NCBI GenBank assembly: GCA_009379845.1
Contig: WHSZ01000001.1
Span: 124,001 to 188,000 of the forward strand
Direction of reading: 5' to 3'
Origin: Pseudonocardiaceae bacterium
Lineage (GTDB): Bacteria; Actinomycetota; Actinomycetes; Mycobacteriales; Pseudonocardiaceae
DNA length: 64,000 bases
Shown: positions 8,480 to 17,159 of the stretch, piece by piece
Numbering within the stretch: the first letter of the stretch is position 1
Layout: each line of letters begins with the position of its first letter
Program-made: the position numbers and the translations under genes
Notes under the pieces: generated by a model
The model's database searches: none
What the model saw: only the letters and a program-made list of their open reading frames with translations
What the model was told of the DNA's origin: nothing

Positions 8480-9688
8480 TTAAAGCTGGATGGGCAGCGT
8501 CGCCAGACCACGCATGATGGCGCTGTCCCGCCAGACCAGGGTTTCCGGCTGCCTGGCAAGGGTCAGCTCCGGGAACCGGTCCAACAGGCGGCCGATCGCG
8601 ATCTCGGCCTCCAGCCTGGCAAGTGGCGCGCCGACGCAGTAATGGATGCCGTGGCCGAACGCGACGTGCCCGCCTGCCGGCCGGCGAATGTCCAGGCCGT
8701 CGGCATCCTCGAAACGATCGGGATCCCGGTTCGCGGACAGCAGGGACAGCATCACGAATTGCCCCGCGCCGATCTCCGCCTCGTCCAGCCGGAGCGGCTC
8801 GGTGGTGTAGCGGAAGGTCGCCAGGTGCACCGGCCCCTCGTAGCGGAGGAACTCCTCGATCGCACCAGGCAGCAGGGAGCGATCGGCGCGCAGCTCGACC
8901 AGCTGCTCGGGATGCCGGAGCAGGGCGAGCATCCCGTTGCCGATCAGGTTGACGGTCGTCTCGTGGCCCGCGACGAGCAGCAGGAACGCCATGGAGGTCA
9001 GCTCGGTGTCGGTCAGCTGGTCACGATCCTCCTTGGCGTGCACCAGTTCGGAGAGCAAGTCGTCGGCCGGCTGGCGCCGTTTGCGCTTGATCAACTCGAC
9101 GAGGTAACCGGCCATCTTGGCGGAGGCCTCGCCCAGCTCATCCTGCCCGCCAGCCGACACGATGACGTTCGACCAGGCGCGGAAGTCATCCCGGTCGCCC
9201 TGCGGGATGCCGAGCAACTCGCAGATCACCGTGATCGGCAGCGGAAACGCCAGCGATTCGAGCAGGTCAACCTCATCGTTGCCGGCCATGTCATCCAGCA
9301 ACTCCTCGGTGATGTGTTCGACGCGCGGCCGCAGTCGCTCCACGGTTCGCGAGGTGAACGCCTTGTTGACCAGCTTGCGCAGCCGGGTGTGGTCCGGCGG
9401 GTCGCTGTTCAGCATGTGCGCGCCGAGGGACTGCCGCAGCTCCGTTCGCACCGCGCCGTTCGCCGCGTGCCGGTCGAACAGCTCGCCGGCGTTGCGCACG
9501 TCCTTGCTCAGCCGGGAGTCGGTGAGCAGGGCGCGCACATCCGCGTACCTCGTCACCACCCACACCTTGGTGCCGCGCGGCAACACCACCTGCTGAACCG
9601 GCCGCTGCTCGCGCAGCCGCCGGTAGGTCTCGTGCGGCCGCTGCATGAATCGCTCGTCGAACTCGAGTGTCGGCACCATATCTCGCAT
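8480..9688 (-). CDS. Cytochrome P450 (CYP107-like)
   Basis: A 402-residue soluble bacterial P450. It has the I-helix oxygen-activation motif AGHETT, the K-helix ExxR (EEFLR), and the heme-ligand loop FGHGIHYCVGAPLAR with the cysteine thiolate. Overall pattern resembles CYP107-type macrolide or small-molecule hydroxylases. Substrate cannot be inferred: no ferredoxin or biosynthetic cluster is adjacent. It is convergent in neither direction; a kinase-like gene on the plus strand starts 81 bp from its 5' end, so the two are divergent. The ATG at 9688 has only a weak ribosome-binding site and a nearby ATG (9679) is possible. Confidence 0.92.
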   Translation of the reverse strand: MRDMVPTLEFDERFMQRPHETYRRLREQRPVQQVVLPRGTKVWVVTRYADVRALLTDSRLSKDVRNAGELFDRHAANGAVRTELRQSLGAHMLNSDPPDHTRLRKLVNKAFTSRTVERLRPRVEHITEELLDDMAGNDEVDLLESLAFPLPITVICELLGIPQGDRDDFRAWSNVIVSAGGQDELGEASAKMAGYLVELIKRKRRQPADDLLSELVHAKEDRDQLTDTELTSMAFLLLVAGHETTVNLIGNGMLALLRHPEQLVELRADRSLLPGAIEEFLRYEGPVHLATFRYTTEPLRLDEAEIGAGQFVMLSLLSANRDPDRFEDADGLDIRRPAGGHVAFGHGIHYCVGAPLARLEAEIAIGRLLDRFPELTLARQPETLVWRDSAIMRGLATLPIQL

Positions 9689-9769
9689 AATCCACGCCGA
9701 AGACCGAAAGTGAAACCCGTTAACCCGGGTGGAGCACGCGGTCGGCCGGGTGTCTACGACGATGGGCGG

Positions 9770-10468
9770 ATGCGGTTTCGCCCGATCTCCCCCGACCTGT
9801 TCGTCGACGAGCTGGCCGACTTGCTCACCGACTCGCTCACCGACTCGCTCACCGACTCGCTCACCGACTCACTCGGCGACTCACTCGGCGACGGGACTGC
9901 CGGCGGCTGGCTGCGGGTAGCTCTCGACGGCGCCCCCGCCGCGCGGCCGGAGTGGCTCGCCGATGCGCTGGTGGATCCATTGCGGATACGGGGCCGGGAG
10001 ACGATTCGGGTCTCCGCGTGGGATTTCCTGCGGCCCGCTTCGGTGCGGTTCGAGCACGGTAAGACCAATCCGGATGCGCGCTACGCCGACTGGCTGGACG
10101 TGAACGCGGTGCACCGGGAAGTGCTGCGGCCACTGGAACCGGGCGGCACCGGCGAGGTGCTGCCCGCGCTGTGGGACACCTCGATCGACCGTGCGGTGCG
10201 CGCGGCCCGGTTGCCGGTGCCGGCTTCCGGCGTGCTGCTGCTGGACGGTGAGCTGTTGCTCGGGCGCGGGCTGCGGTTCGACCACACCGTGCATCTGTGG
10301 CTGTCCTCCGGCGCGCTGGACCGGTTGACGCCGGAGGAGCAGCGGTGGGCGCTGCCGGCGTACCAGCGCTACGAGCGGGAGGTGGATCCGTGCCGGGCCG
10401 CGGACACGGTCCTTCGGGTGGACGATCCCGATCACCCGGCGGTGCGACTGCCGGGCGAGGACACCTAG
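9770..10468 (+). CDS. Uridine kinase-like protein with N-terminal LTDS repeat
   Basis: A 232-residue protein resembling actinobacterial proteins annotated as uridine kinase: the Walker-A region reads VALDGAPAARPEWLADAL (about residues 47-64), followed by RVSAWDFLRPASVRFEHG and a VLLLDGELLLGRGL strand. The P-loop Lys and Ser/Thr of GxxGxGK[ST] are missing, so kinase activity is doubtful; it may be a degenerate NTP-binding protein. Unusually, residues about 19-42 are LTDS-type tetrapeptide repeats encoded by six tandem 12-bp units. The start is the ATG at 9770. Downstream, a separate plus-strand gene begins 57 bp later. Cytoplasmic; function unproven. Confidence 0.65.
   Translation: MRFRPISPDLFVDELADLLTDSLTDSLTDSLTDSLGDSLGDGTAGGWLRVALDGAPAARPEWLADALVDPLRIRGRETIRVSAWDFLRPASVRFEHGKTNPDARYADWLDVNAVHREVLRPLEPGGTGEVLPALWDTSIDRAVRAARLPVPASGVLLLDGELLLGRGLRFDHTVHLWLSSGALDRLTPEEQRWALPAYQRYEREVDPCRAADTVLRVDDPDHPAVRLPGEDT
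9824..9895 (+). repeat. Six tandem 12-bp units in the kinase-like gene
   Basis: Units CTCACCGACTCG at 9824, 9836, 9848 and 9860 (last base changed), then CTCGGCGACTCA at 9872 and a diverged unit at 9884. Each encodes Leu-Thr/Gly-Asp-Ser, so gain or loss of units keeps the frame and would lengthen or shorten the N-terminal helix before the nucleotide-binding-like region. Confidence 0.9.
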
Positions 10469-10525
10469 TCACACCGCGCCCAGCCGGCGCACGCGGATCG
10501 GATCAACGCGGTAGCGTGGCGAGCC

Positions 10526-11545
10526 GTGGTAGCGACCGATCCCGTGGATGCCCGCCTGCTGGCGACCGTGGCCGACCTGGGCCGCGCCGCGGTGCACGAC
10601 GTCGCCGCCCGCGTCGGCATGGACCCACGCGAGGTGGCGTCCCGGTTGCTGGCACTGTCCGCCGGCGGGCTTCCGCTACTCGTCGGCGTGGAGTGCGATC
10701 CGAACGGTATCCGGACGGCACTCGCCAACGCCGCACCCGGCCAGGGTCCGCACGGCACACCGTCCGGGTCGTATTCCGTGCCGAGCCCGCCGTCCGGCAG
10801 CCATCCGGTGCGCGGCACGCCGTCCGGCAGCTATCCGGGCGCCGCGCAGGCGCCGTACCAGCAGCCGGCGGGCTATCCCGCGCAGCCACCGCACCACTCC
10901 GGCCCGCACAGCCAGCCGATCCCGGCCGCGCAGCCCGGCGCCACCCAAACGGCGCAGCCCGCCCACTCGTTCGGCACCTGGGGACCGCCACAGACCTCGA
11001 CGTGGGCCCGCGGCGATCAAGGCCCGCAAGGCGGATCCGGCCGGCAGGGCGAATCTGGCCAGCAGGGCCGATCCGGCCAGCAGGGTCACGACATGGAACG
11101 CACCAGGCCGGTGGTCGGCGGGAACCGCTCGGGCAAGGTCGGGCAAACCCTCGAGACCGTCGGGCTGGAGGGTGAGCCGCTGGCCATTCAGCTGGTCGAG
11201 TTGCAGGATCCGGCCGATTTCCTGTTCACCGCCGCCGGTTACCAGCTGGCCGACGGCGAGCGCGCGGTCGTGGTGCACACCGAGATGACCAACAAGGGCA
11301 CCGTGCCGTTCCCCTCGCTGCCGGACAACTACCTGGTGCTCCTCGCCGAGGACGGCCGCGCCATCGGCAAGGCCCCGGTGTCCCTGTCGTCCCGCCCCGC
11401 GTACGGGATCGGCGTGAACCCGGGGGAAACGGCCGGCGGGCACACCGTGTTCGTGCTCAGCGACGCGGTCCGGTTGCGCGAGGTCCGCTGGAGCCCGCAA
11501 CCCGGCGACGAAACGCGTTCCCTCACCTGGTCCGTCGAGGACTGA
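10526..11545 (+). CDS. Conserved hypothetical: HTH-like N-terminus, low-complexity linker, beta-rich C-terminus
   Basis: A 339-residue protein of unknown function. Residues about 5-55 look like an AsnC/MarR-type helix-turn-helix (VHDVAARVGMDPREVASRLL). Residues about 70-195 are a Pro/Gly/Ser/Gln-rich linker with PSGSY-type and GRQGESGQQG-type repeats. Residues about 210-339 are a hydrophilic, probably beta-sandwich domain (AVVVHTEMTNKGTVPF, VFVLSDAVRLREVRW) reminiscent of DUF4352-like folds. There is no signal peptide or membrane segment. The start is the GTG at 10526. It ends 26 bp from the convergent rluD. I recognise no function; the combination could be a DNA-bound or polar scaffolding protein, but that is a guess. 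Confidence 0.65.
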   Translation: MVATDPVDARLLATVADLGRAAVHDVAARVGMDPREVASRLLALSAGGLPLLVGVECDPNGIRTALANAAPGQGPHGTPSGSYSVPSPPSGSHPVRGTPSGSYPGAAQAPYQQPAGYPAQPPHHSGPHSQPIPAAQPGATQTAQPAHSFGTWGPPQTSTWARGDQGPQGGSGRQGESGQQGRSGQQGHDMERTRPVVGGNRSGKVGQTLETVGLEGEPLAIQLVELQDPADFLFTAAGYQLADGERAVVVHTEMTNKGTVPFPSLPDNYLVLLAEDGRAIGKAPVSLSSRPAYGIGVNPGETAGGHTVFVLSDAVRLREVRWSPQPGDETRSLTWSVED

Positions 11546-11571
11546 TCGGGGTGGCCCCCCGCGCGGGTCGG

Positions 11572-12501
11572 TCAGGCTTGCGCGCGCACGGTGTCGAGGG
11601 CGCGGGCGAGATCGTCCGGATAATCGCTCGAGTACTCCACGATGCGGCCGTCCTCAGGGTGGGCGAACCGAAGCGTCTTGGCGTGCAGCCACTGCCTGGT
11701 CAGCCCCAGCCGCTGCGCGAGCGTGGGATCCGCCCCGTACGTCAGATCACCGACACACGGATGGCGCAGCGCGGAGAAGTGCACCCGGATCTGGTGCGTG
11801 CGCCCGGTTTCCAGGTGCACGTCGACAAGGGACGCCGCTCGGAACGCCTCGATCACCTCGTAGTGCGTCATGCTCGGCTTGCCCTGCGCGACGACGGCGA
11901 ACTTGTAGTCGTGCTTGGGATGCCGGTCGATCGGGGCGTCGATGGTGCCGACCGACGGATCCGGGTGCCCCTGCACCAGGGCGTGATACAGCTTGTCCAC
12001 CGTGCGTTCCGCGAAGGCCCGCTTGAGCAACGTGTACGCCCGCTCGCTCTTCGCCACCACCATCACGCCGGTGGTGGCCGCGTCCAGCCGGTGCACGACG
12101 CCCTGCCGTTCCGCGGCCCCGGACGTGGAGACGCGGTAGCCGGCCGCGGCCAGCCCCCCGATCACGGTCGGGCCGGTCCACCCGGGACTGGGGTGCACGG
12201 CCACCCCGACCGGCTTGTCCACCACCACGATGTGGTCGTCGGAATGCAATACGCGCAACCCCTCGACCGGCACGGCGGGCGCGGTGACCGGCTGCTCGGG
12301 GGCCGGCAGCGTGACCTCCAGCAGCGCGCCGGCCACCAGCCGGTCGGACTTGCCGGCGCAGGCACCGTCCAGCAACACATCGCCTGCTTCGGCCATGCCG
12401 GCCACGTTGCTCCTGGACAGCCCGAGCAGCTTGGCAAGGCCGGCATCCACCCGCATCCCGTCCAGCCCGTCGGGCACCGGCAAGCTCCGCGACTCAGCCA
12501 C
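11572..12501 (-). CDS. RluD/RluC-family 23S rRNA pseudouridine synthase
   Basis: A 309-residue RNA pseudouridine synthase. It has an N-terminal S4 RNA-binding domain ([18 protein letters not shown], about residues 14-75) and a catalytic domain with [17 protein letters not shown], carrying the nucleophilic Asp. [11 protein letters not shown] is the second signature. This is the RluD-like layout usually found downstream of lspA in Actinobacteria (M. tuberculosis Rv1540). The GTG start at 12501 overlaps the lspA 3' end by 8 bp, implying translational coupling. It probably modifies helix 69-type uridines in large-subunit rRNA; the exact site is not visible. Confidence 0.92.
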   Translation of the reverse strand: MAESRSLPVPDGLDGMRVDAGLAKLLGLSRSNVAGMAEAGDVLLDGACAGKSDRLVAGALLEVTLPAPEQPVTAPAVPVEGLRVLHSDDHIVVVDKPVGVAVHPSPGWTGPTVIGGLAAAGYRVSTSGAAERQGVVHRLDAATTGVMVVAKSERAYTLLKRAFAERTVDKLYHALVQGHPDPSVGTIDAPIDRHPKHDYKFAVVAQGKPSMTHYEVIEAFRAASLVDVHLETGRTHQIRVHFSALRHPCVGDLTYGADPTLAQRLGLTRQWLHAKTLRFAHPEDGRIVEYSSDYPDDLARALDTVRAQA

Positions 12502-13117
12502 TGCTCGCCTCGCGCCCGTCCTTGGCTCGCCGGGACCGCGTCGACCGGCCGTCGTAATCCTTGCCGAGCAAGGAAAGCAACACCACAAGCGCGCCGCCGA
12601 TAGTGATCGACGAGTCCGCCGCGTTGAAAATCGGGAACGCTTCGCCGTTCGGCGCGAACACCGAGACGAAGTCCACCACATGTCCCTGCAACGGCCCTGG
12701 TGCGCGGAAGAACCGGTCGGTGAGGTTGCCGAGCGCGCCCGCGAGGATCAGGCCCAAGCCGACCGCCCAGCCGGACGAGCGCAGCTTCCTGGCTATCCAG
12801 CAGATCGTGATCACCACGGCCGTCGCGATGATGGTCAGCACCCACGTCAGGCCGGTCGCCATGGAAAAGGCCGCGCCAGGGTTGCGCACCACCTGGAAGT
12901 AGACCGCGCCGCCGAGTACGCGCACCGGCTCCTGTCCTTCCAAGGTGGCTAACGCGACGACCTTGGTGATCAGGTCGACGGCGTACGCCAGGACGACGAC
13001 CACGGCCAGCACGTGCAGCTTCCGGGGCGGCAGCCGGGGCGCATCGTCCGGTTCGGCCGCCGCCTGCTCGGTCTCCGGCTGCTCGCCGTGCTCGGTGCTC
13101 ACCAGACCATTGTCCAC
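12494..13117 (-). CDS. lspA: Lipoprotein signal peptidase II
   Basis: A 207-residue membrane aspartyl protease that cleaves prolipoproteins after diacylglyceryl transfer; its clients here would include the MceE and ABC-binding lipoproteins. It has four membrane segments, the [11 protein letters not shown] block, GNLTDRFF and the VVDFVSVF...[14 protein letters not shown] region with the catalytic aspartates. The N-terminus (about 33 residues) is longer and acidic, as common in actinobacteria, and the C-terminus is basic. The GTG at 13117 has GGGGGAG upstream; a GTG at 13102 is an alternative. It overlaps rluD. Confidence 0.94.
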   Translation of the reverse strand: MDNGLVSTEHGEQPETEQAAAEPDDAPRLPPRKLHVLAVVVVLAYAVDLITKVVALATLEGQEPVRVLGGAVYFQVVRNPGAAFSMATGLTWVLTIIATAVVITICWIARKLRSSGWAVGLGLILAGALGNLTDRFFRAPGPLQGHVVDFVSVFAPNGEAFPIFNAADSSITIGGALVVLLSLLGKDYDGRSTRSRRAKDGREASSG

Positions 13118-13171
13118 GTGCCGGCCGCTCCCCCGTGCCCAAGGGCGATGTCCGGCGCCGGCGGCCGATCG

Positions 13172-14647
13172 TCAGCTGCCCGTCTCGCCCTTCCAGCGCG
13201 CGTACCGGCCGGCCCTGTCCACCGCGCGGATCCGCCGCTCGGTGGCCGCCCGCTTCTCCTCGGTGGCCACCACCAGCAGCTGATCCCCCTCCTCCAAGCG
13301 GGTGGTCGGCTGTGGCGTGAATCCCTTGCCGTCCCTGACGACCAGGCTCATGCTCGCCCCGGTCGGTAACCGCAGCTCGGACAGGTACACGCCGTGCAGC
13401 TTCGATCCCGGCTTGATCCGCACCTGCAGCAGCTCGGCGCCAAGCTCGTCAAGCGGCGCCGCGTCGACCTCGATCTCGTGCGGTTCGCCGGGATCGGAAA
13501 GTCGCAGCAACCTCGCGGCCAGCGGCAACGTGCTGCCCTGTACCACGGTCAGCACGAACACCAGCACGAACACCGCGTCCACCAGCTCCTGGGCGCCGGC
13601 GACGCCCTCGCTCAGCGGGATCATGGTGAGCACGATGGGCACCGCCCCGCGCAGCCCGGACCAGGAAAGGAACGCCTGTTCCCGCCAGGACACCCGGAGC
13701 GGGAGCAGGGACAGCACCACGGAAAGCGGCCGGGCGATCAGCGACACGATCCCGGCGGCCACCAGGCCAGGCACCAGCGCGTCCAGGAACCTGCCGGGCG
13801 AGGCGAACAGGCCGAGCAGGACGAACAGGCCGATCTGGGCCAGCCAGCCGATCCCCTCGGCGAACGAAAGGGTGTCGGAGCGGTGCGGCAGCCGCGAGTT
13901 GCCGAGCACCACCCCGGCGACGTAGGTGGCGAGCAGGCCGGAGGCATGCGCCAGCTGGCCGCAGGAGAACGCCGCGACGCAGACCGCGACGGTGGCCAGC
14001 GGGTAGAGCCCGGTGGCCGGCAGCGCCGCGCGCCGCAGCGCCTGCGCACCGAGCCAGCCGGCGGCAAGACCGATCACCCCGCCGACAGCCAGCTGGTACA
14101 CGATCTGCAGCGGGAAGCCCCAGTCCAGCACGGCCGGCGAGGCGAGCAGCACCACGACGATGTACACCGGCGCGTCGTTCAGACCGGATTCCAGCTCGAG
14201 CGTGCCGGCGAGCCGCTTGCTCACCCCCATCGAGCGCAGCACGCTGAAGACCGCCGCCGCGTCGGTGGATGCCAGCACCGCGCCCCAGAGGAAAGCCGCG
14301 CGCCAGTCGAGGCCGAGGATCAGGTACAGCGCCGCGCCGGTAACCGAGATGCTGAGCCCAACGGCCACTGTGGACAGCGCGATCCCGCGGCCAAGCGCCG
14401 GTTTCACCGTCGACCAGCGGGTGGTGAGGCCACCTTCGATGAGGATCATCACAAGCGCGGCGATGCCGAGATTCTGGGTCAGCGGAGCGTCGTCGAAGTT
14501 GATGCCGAACCCGGCCTCACCGAGCAGCACGCCGATCGCGAGATACAGCAGCAGGGACGGCAATCCGAGCCGGATCGACACGCGCACCGCGAGTGCCGCG
14601 ACCAGTACGACCGCGGCACCGATCCCGAGCACCCACGCGAGCTCCAC
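13172..14647 (-). CDS. K+/H+ antiporter, CPA1 (NhaP2/CvrA) type
   Basis: A 491-residue cation/proton antiporter. Residues 1-390 hold about 12 membrane segments, including the conserved ESGLNDAP motif with the transport Asp and SWSGLRGAVPIVL. The cytoplasmic C-terminus (about 400-480) is a TrkA-C-like domain (LRLPTGASMSLVVRDGKGFTPQPTTRL...), typical of NhaP2-type potassium/proton antiporters. The start is a GTG at 14647 with GAGGAGG upstream. It is divergent from the M28 peptidase gene and 54 bp from lspA on the same strand. Likely role is K+ or pH homeostasis; ion specificity is inferred. Confidence 0.9.
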   Translation of the reverse strand: MELAWVLGIGAAVVLVAALAVRVSIRLGLPSLLLYLAIGVLLGEAGFGINFDDAPLTQNLGIAALVMILIEGGLTTRWSTVKPALGRGIALSTVAVGLSISVTGAALYLILGLDWRAAFLWGAVLASTDAAAVFSVLRSMGVSKRLAGTLELESGLNDAPVYIVVVLLASPAVLDWGFPLQIVYQLAVGGVIGLAAGWLGAQALRRAALPATGLYPLATVAVCVAAFSCGQLAHASGLLATYVAGVVLGNSRLPHRSDTLSFAEGIGWLAQIGLFVLLGLFASPGRFLDALVPGLVAAGIVSLIARPLSVVLSLLPLRVSWREQAFLSWSGLRGAVPIVLTMIPLSEGVAGAQELVDAVFVLVFVLTVVQGSTLPLAARLLRLSDPGEPHEIEVDAAPLDELGAELLQVRIKPGSKLHGVYLSELRLPTGASMSLVVRDGKGFTPQPTTRLEEGDQLLVVATEEKRAATERRIRAVDRAGRYARWKGETGS

Positions 14648-14758
14648 CCCACCTCCTCACAGAAACACGAACTCCCGACTAACGAACCTAGCGGTCGTGG
14701 GGGAAATTCGGGCAGCCTCACCCCGCGTGGGCGCGTCGGACGAGGCGCACCGCGAATC

Positions 14759-14794
14759 GCCGTGCGGAACGCAGAAGCCGTGCGGAACGCAGAA
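14759..14794 (+). repeat. 18-bp perfect tandem duplication before the M28 peptidase
   Basis: GCCGTGCGGAACGCAGAA occurs at 14759-14776 and again at 14777-14794, directly before the ribosome-binding site (the second copy contributes the start of AGAAGGAG) and the GTG at 14807. It may be a recent slippage event in the 5' untranslated region. Confidence 0.9.
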
Positions 14795-14806
14795 GGAGTC
14801 GCCACA

Positions 14807-15757
14807 GTGACACGCCACAGGTTCGTCCACCGGTCCGTACCCGCTTTGCTGGCCGCGGCGGCGCTGGTCGCGGGCGCTCCCGCCGCGGCCAGCCCGGCGG
14901 CTCCCGCGCCACCCGACATCCCGGTCGGCGACGTCCAGGCGCAGCTGGCCGAGCTGCAGCGGATCGCGGACGACAGCGGTGGTAACCGGGCGCACGGACA
15001 GCCAGGACACAAGGCCACTGTGGATTACCTCAAGTCCACACTGGACAACGCCGGGTTCGAGACCACCGTGCAGGAGTTCACCGCGGACGGCAAGGTCGGC
15101 TGGAACCTGATCGCCGATCTGCCGGCCGGCGGCGCCGGCGAGGTGCTGATGCTCGGCGGGCACATGGACAGCGTCCCGGAAGGCCCTGGAATCAACGACA
15201 ACGGTTCGGGCACCGCCGGCCTGCTGGAAGTCGCGCTCACCGCGGCCGAGCAAAACTTGCGGCCGAGCAAGCACCTGCGCTTTGCCTGGTGGGGCGCGGA
15301 GGAGCAGGGGCTGCTCGGGTCGTCGCACTACGTGCGGAACCTGCCGGCCGGCGAGCTTGGCAAGATCGGCGGGTATCTGAACTTCGACATGATCGGTTCG
15401 CCGAACCCGGGGAACTTCGTCTATTCGTCCCAGGGCCAGCCGGAGGGCTCGGCGGCACTGGAACGGAATCTGACCGGCTACTTCGACTCAACCGGAGTGC
15501 CGACCGAGGCCATCGAACTCGCGGGACGCTCGGACCACGCGGCGTTCGCGGACGCGGGGGTGCCCACCGGCGGCACGTTCACCGGCGCGGAAGGCACCAT
15601 GAGTGCCGAGCAGGCGGAAAAGTGGGGCGGGACCGCGGGCGAACCGTTCGACCCCTGCTACCACGCCGGCTGCGACACCGTCGACAACATCAACGAGAAG
15701 GCCCTTGACCGGCACACCGACGCCATCGCCAACGCAGTGTGGACACTGAGCTCGTGA
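14807..15757 (+). CDS. Secreted M28-family zinc aminopeptidase
   Basis: A 316-residue secreted metallopeptidase of the M28 family, similar to Streptomyces aminopeptidase S. An N-terminal signal peptide (basic RHRFVHR start, hydrophobic core, then AAASPAAP) ends near residue 28. Zinc ligands and catalytic residues are visible: GGHMDSV (His, Asp), GINDNGSGTAGLLE (Asp), WGAEEQGLLGS (Glu-Glu), NFDMIGSPN (Asp) and CYHAGCDTVDNI (His, with a disulfide-like Cys pair). The GTG start has AAGGAG 8 nt upstream. The stop codon lies in the first unit of a 7-bp tandem repeat. It is divergent from the antiporter. It probably releases N-terminal hydrophobic amino acids from extracellular peptides. Confidence 0.93.
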   Translation: MTRHRFVHRSVPALLAAAALVAGAPAAASPAAPAPPDIPVGDVQAQLAELQRIADDSGGNRAHGQPGHKATVDYLKSTLDNAGFETTVQEFTADGKVGWNLIADLPAGGAGEVLMLGGHMDSVPEGPGINDNGSGTAGLLEVALTAAEQNLRPSKHLRFAWWGAEEQGLLGSSHYVRNLPAGELGKIGGYLNFDMIGSPNPGNFVYSSQGQPEGSAALERNLTGYFDSTGVPTEAIELAGRSDHAAFADAGVPTGGTFTGAEGTMSAEQAEKWGGTAGEPFDPCYHAGCDTVDNINEKALDRHTDAIANAVWTLSS

Positions 15758-15800
15758 GTCGTGAGTCGTGAGTCGTGAGTCGTGAGTCGTGAGTCACGAG
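15752..15800. repeat. Heptanucleotide tandem repeat (TCGTGAG)6 plus variant
   Basis: Six perfect TCGTGAG units at 15752-15793 and a seventh variant, TCACGAG, at 15794-15800. It spans the stop codon of the M28 gene and fills most of the gap to the convergent aminotransferase. Because 7 is not a multiple of 3, TGA appears in all three plus-strand frames. Confidence 0.93.
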
Positions 15801-15812
15801 TCGCGCGAGCCG

Positions 15813-17057
15813 CTAGCCGGCCAGCTCCGCGAGCACTTCGGACAGCCGATCCAGGCTCGCGCCGATCCACGGCAGGCTCAGCGGATCGGCCGCGTTCAGG
15901 GCGGCCGACTGCTGCTCGGTATCCGAGCCGGTGAGCATGCCGGTGGCCACCCGGAAGCGCAGCGCTTCCCGGCCTTCCCCGAACGCGCTCGCCGGCAGCA
16001 CGCCGACGCCGTACCGCTCGACGAGCAGCTCGGCGAGCTCCGGCCCGGTGCGCGCCGGCAGCCGGTCAGCCAGCTCGCCGGAGCCGAGGTCCGGGTAGCA
16101 GTAGAACGCCGCGACCGGCGGCCGGACACTCGCGCCCGCGGCGCCGAACCGGTCCGCGACCGCGCGGGTGATGCGGCCGTACAGGGATCGGGCCTTTGCC
16201 ACGTACTCGGTCAAGGCGGCCGGCTCGTCGAACGCGTACGCGGCGGCCAGCTGCACGGGCTGCGCCGGGCTGGACCACACTTCGCTGGCGACACTGCTCA
16301 ACGGCTCGTGCAGCCGCGCACCCAGCGGGCCGTCCGGCAGCCGCGCCACGCCGATCCGCCAGCCGCCGAGCGCCAGGTTCTTGCTCAGCCCCGTGGTGAC
16401 GACGGTGTGCTCTGGGGCGAGCTCCGCGGGATAGCGGTAATCGGGGTCCGGGTCGAACACCAGATCCCGGTAGATCTCGTCGGAAACGATCAGTACGTCG
16501 TGCTCGCGGGCGGTCTCGCACACCGCCCGCACCGTTTCGCTGCTCGCGAGCGTGCCCGTCGGGTTGTCCGGCAGGGTCAGTATCACCGCGCTGATCGGGC
16601 GTCCCTCGGCCCGCGCCCTGGCGATCACCTCGGCGAACACGTCCGGATCAGGCACGCCGCCCTGGCCAGGCCTGGTCGGCACGGAACGCGCCCGCACCCC
16701 GATCAGCGCGGCCTGCGCCGCGTAACTCACCCAGCTCGGCTTGGGCACCACGACATCGCCACCAAGGGCGAGCAAGATGGCGTAGAGCAACGGTTTGCTG
16801 CCGGGACCGGCGATCACGCGGCCCGGATCCGTTGGCACGCCTCGACGTGCCAAGTACCCGGCCGCGGCCTCCCTGAGCCTCGGCAGCCCGGCGACCGGCC
16901 CGTAGGCGTTCCGGGATGCGTTCGCGGACAGTTCGGCCAGCAGCTCCGGGTGCACCGGAATGCCGGCCTGGCCGAAAGCGGTCGGCACCACCCGCTCGCC
17001 GGCCTCGCGGCGGCGGTTCAGCGCTTCGTCGGCGGCCAAGGTTGCCGATACGGGCAC
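15813..17057 (-). CDS. PLP-dependent class I/II aminotransferase
   Basis: A 414-residue fold-type I aminotransferase. The nucleotide-like PLP pocket GPGSKPLLYA, the LTLPDNPTGTLAS segment, DEIYRDLVF with the PLP-ring Asp, and the Schiff-base motif GLSKNLALGGWRIG are all present, so it should be active. Specificity is not visible; it resembles aspartate/aromatic or branched-chain transaminases. The GTG at 17057 has GGAG about 9 nt upstream. It is divergent from a LysR regulator 102 bp away, with a palindrome in the gap, suggesting LysR control. It is convergent with the M28 gene across the heptamer repeat. Confidence 0.9.
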   Translation of the reverse strand: MPVSATLAADEALNRRREAGERVVPTAFGQAGIPVHPELLAELSANASRNAYGPVAGLPRLREAAAGYLARRGVPTDPGRVIAGPGSKPLLYAILLALGGDVVVPKPSWVSYAAQAALIGVRARSVPTRPGQGGVPDPDVFAEVIARARAEGRPISAVILTLPDNPTGTLASSETVRAVCETAREHDVLIVSDEIYRDLVFDPDPDYRYPAELAPEHTVVTTGLSKNLALGGWRIGVARLPDGPLGARLHEPLSSVASEVWSSPAQPVQLAAAYAFDEPAALTEYVAKARSLYGRITRAVADRFGAAGASVRPPVAAFYCYPDLGSGELADRLPARTGPELAELLVERYGVGVLPASAFGEGREALRFRVATGMLTGSDTEQQSAALNAADPLSLPWIGASLDRLSEVLAELAG

Positions 17058-17123
17058 CGCTATTCACTCCATGCGTTGTCGGAATCGCTACCACCAGCTT
17101 CTCCGGTCCCGAGGGTCAACACA

Positions 17124-17142
17124 AGCGTCTCTTTTTGACGCT
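17124..17142. promoter_or_regulatory. Inverted repeat in the aminotransferase-lysR gap
   Basis: AGCGTC (17124-17129) and GACGCT (17137-17142) flank a T-rich 7-bp spacer, 18-36 bp upstream of the lysR start and 67 bp upstream of the aminotransferase. This is a plausible LysR-type binding site in a divergent promoter, where such regulators usually control themselves and the neighbour. Confidence 0.5.
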
Positions 17143-17159
17143 AAGCGTAAGCTGAACTG

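Noticed and set aside
9715..9730. ACCCG-TTAACC-CGGGT inverted repeat between the P450 and kinase-like genes
   Set aside because: Five-bp arms only, common by chance in this composition; no distinct support for an operator.
13394..14806. Open frame continuing upstream of the M28 peptidase start
   Set aside because: It runs antisense through the antiporter; the signal peptide and AAGGAG site fix the start at 14807.
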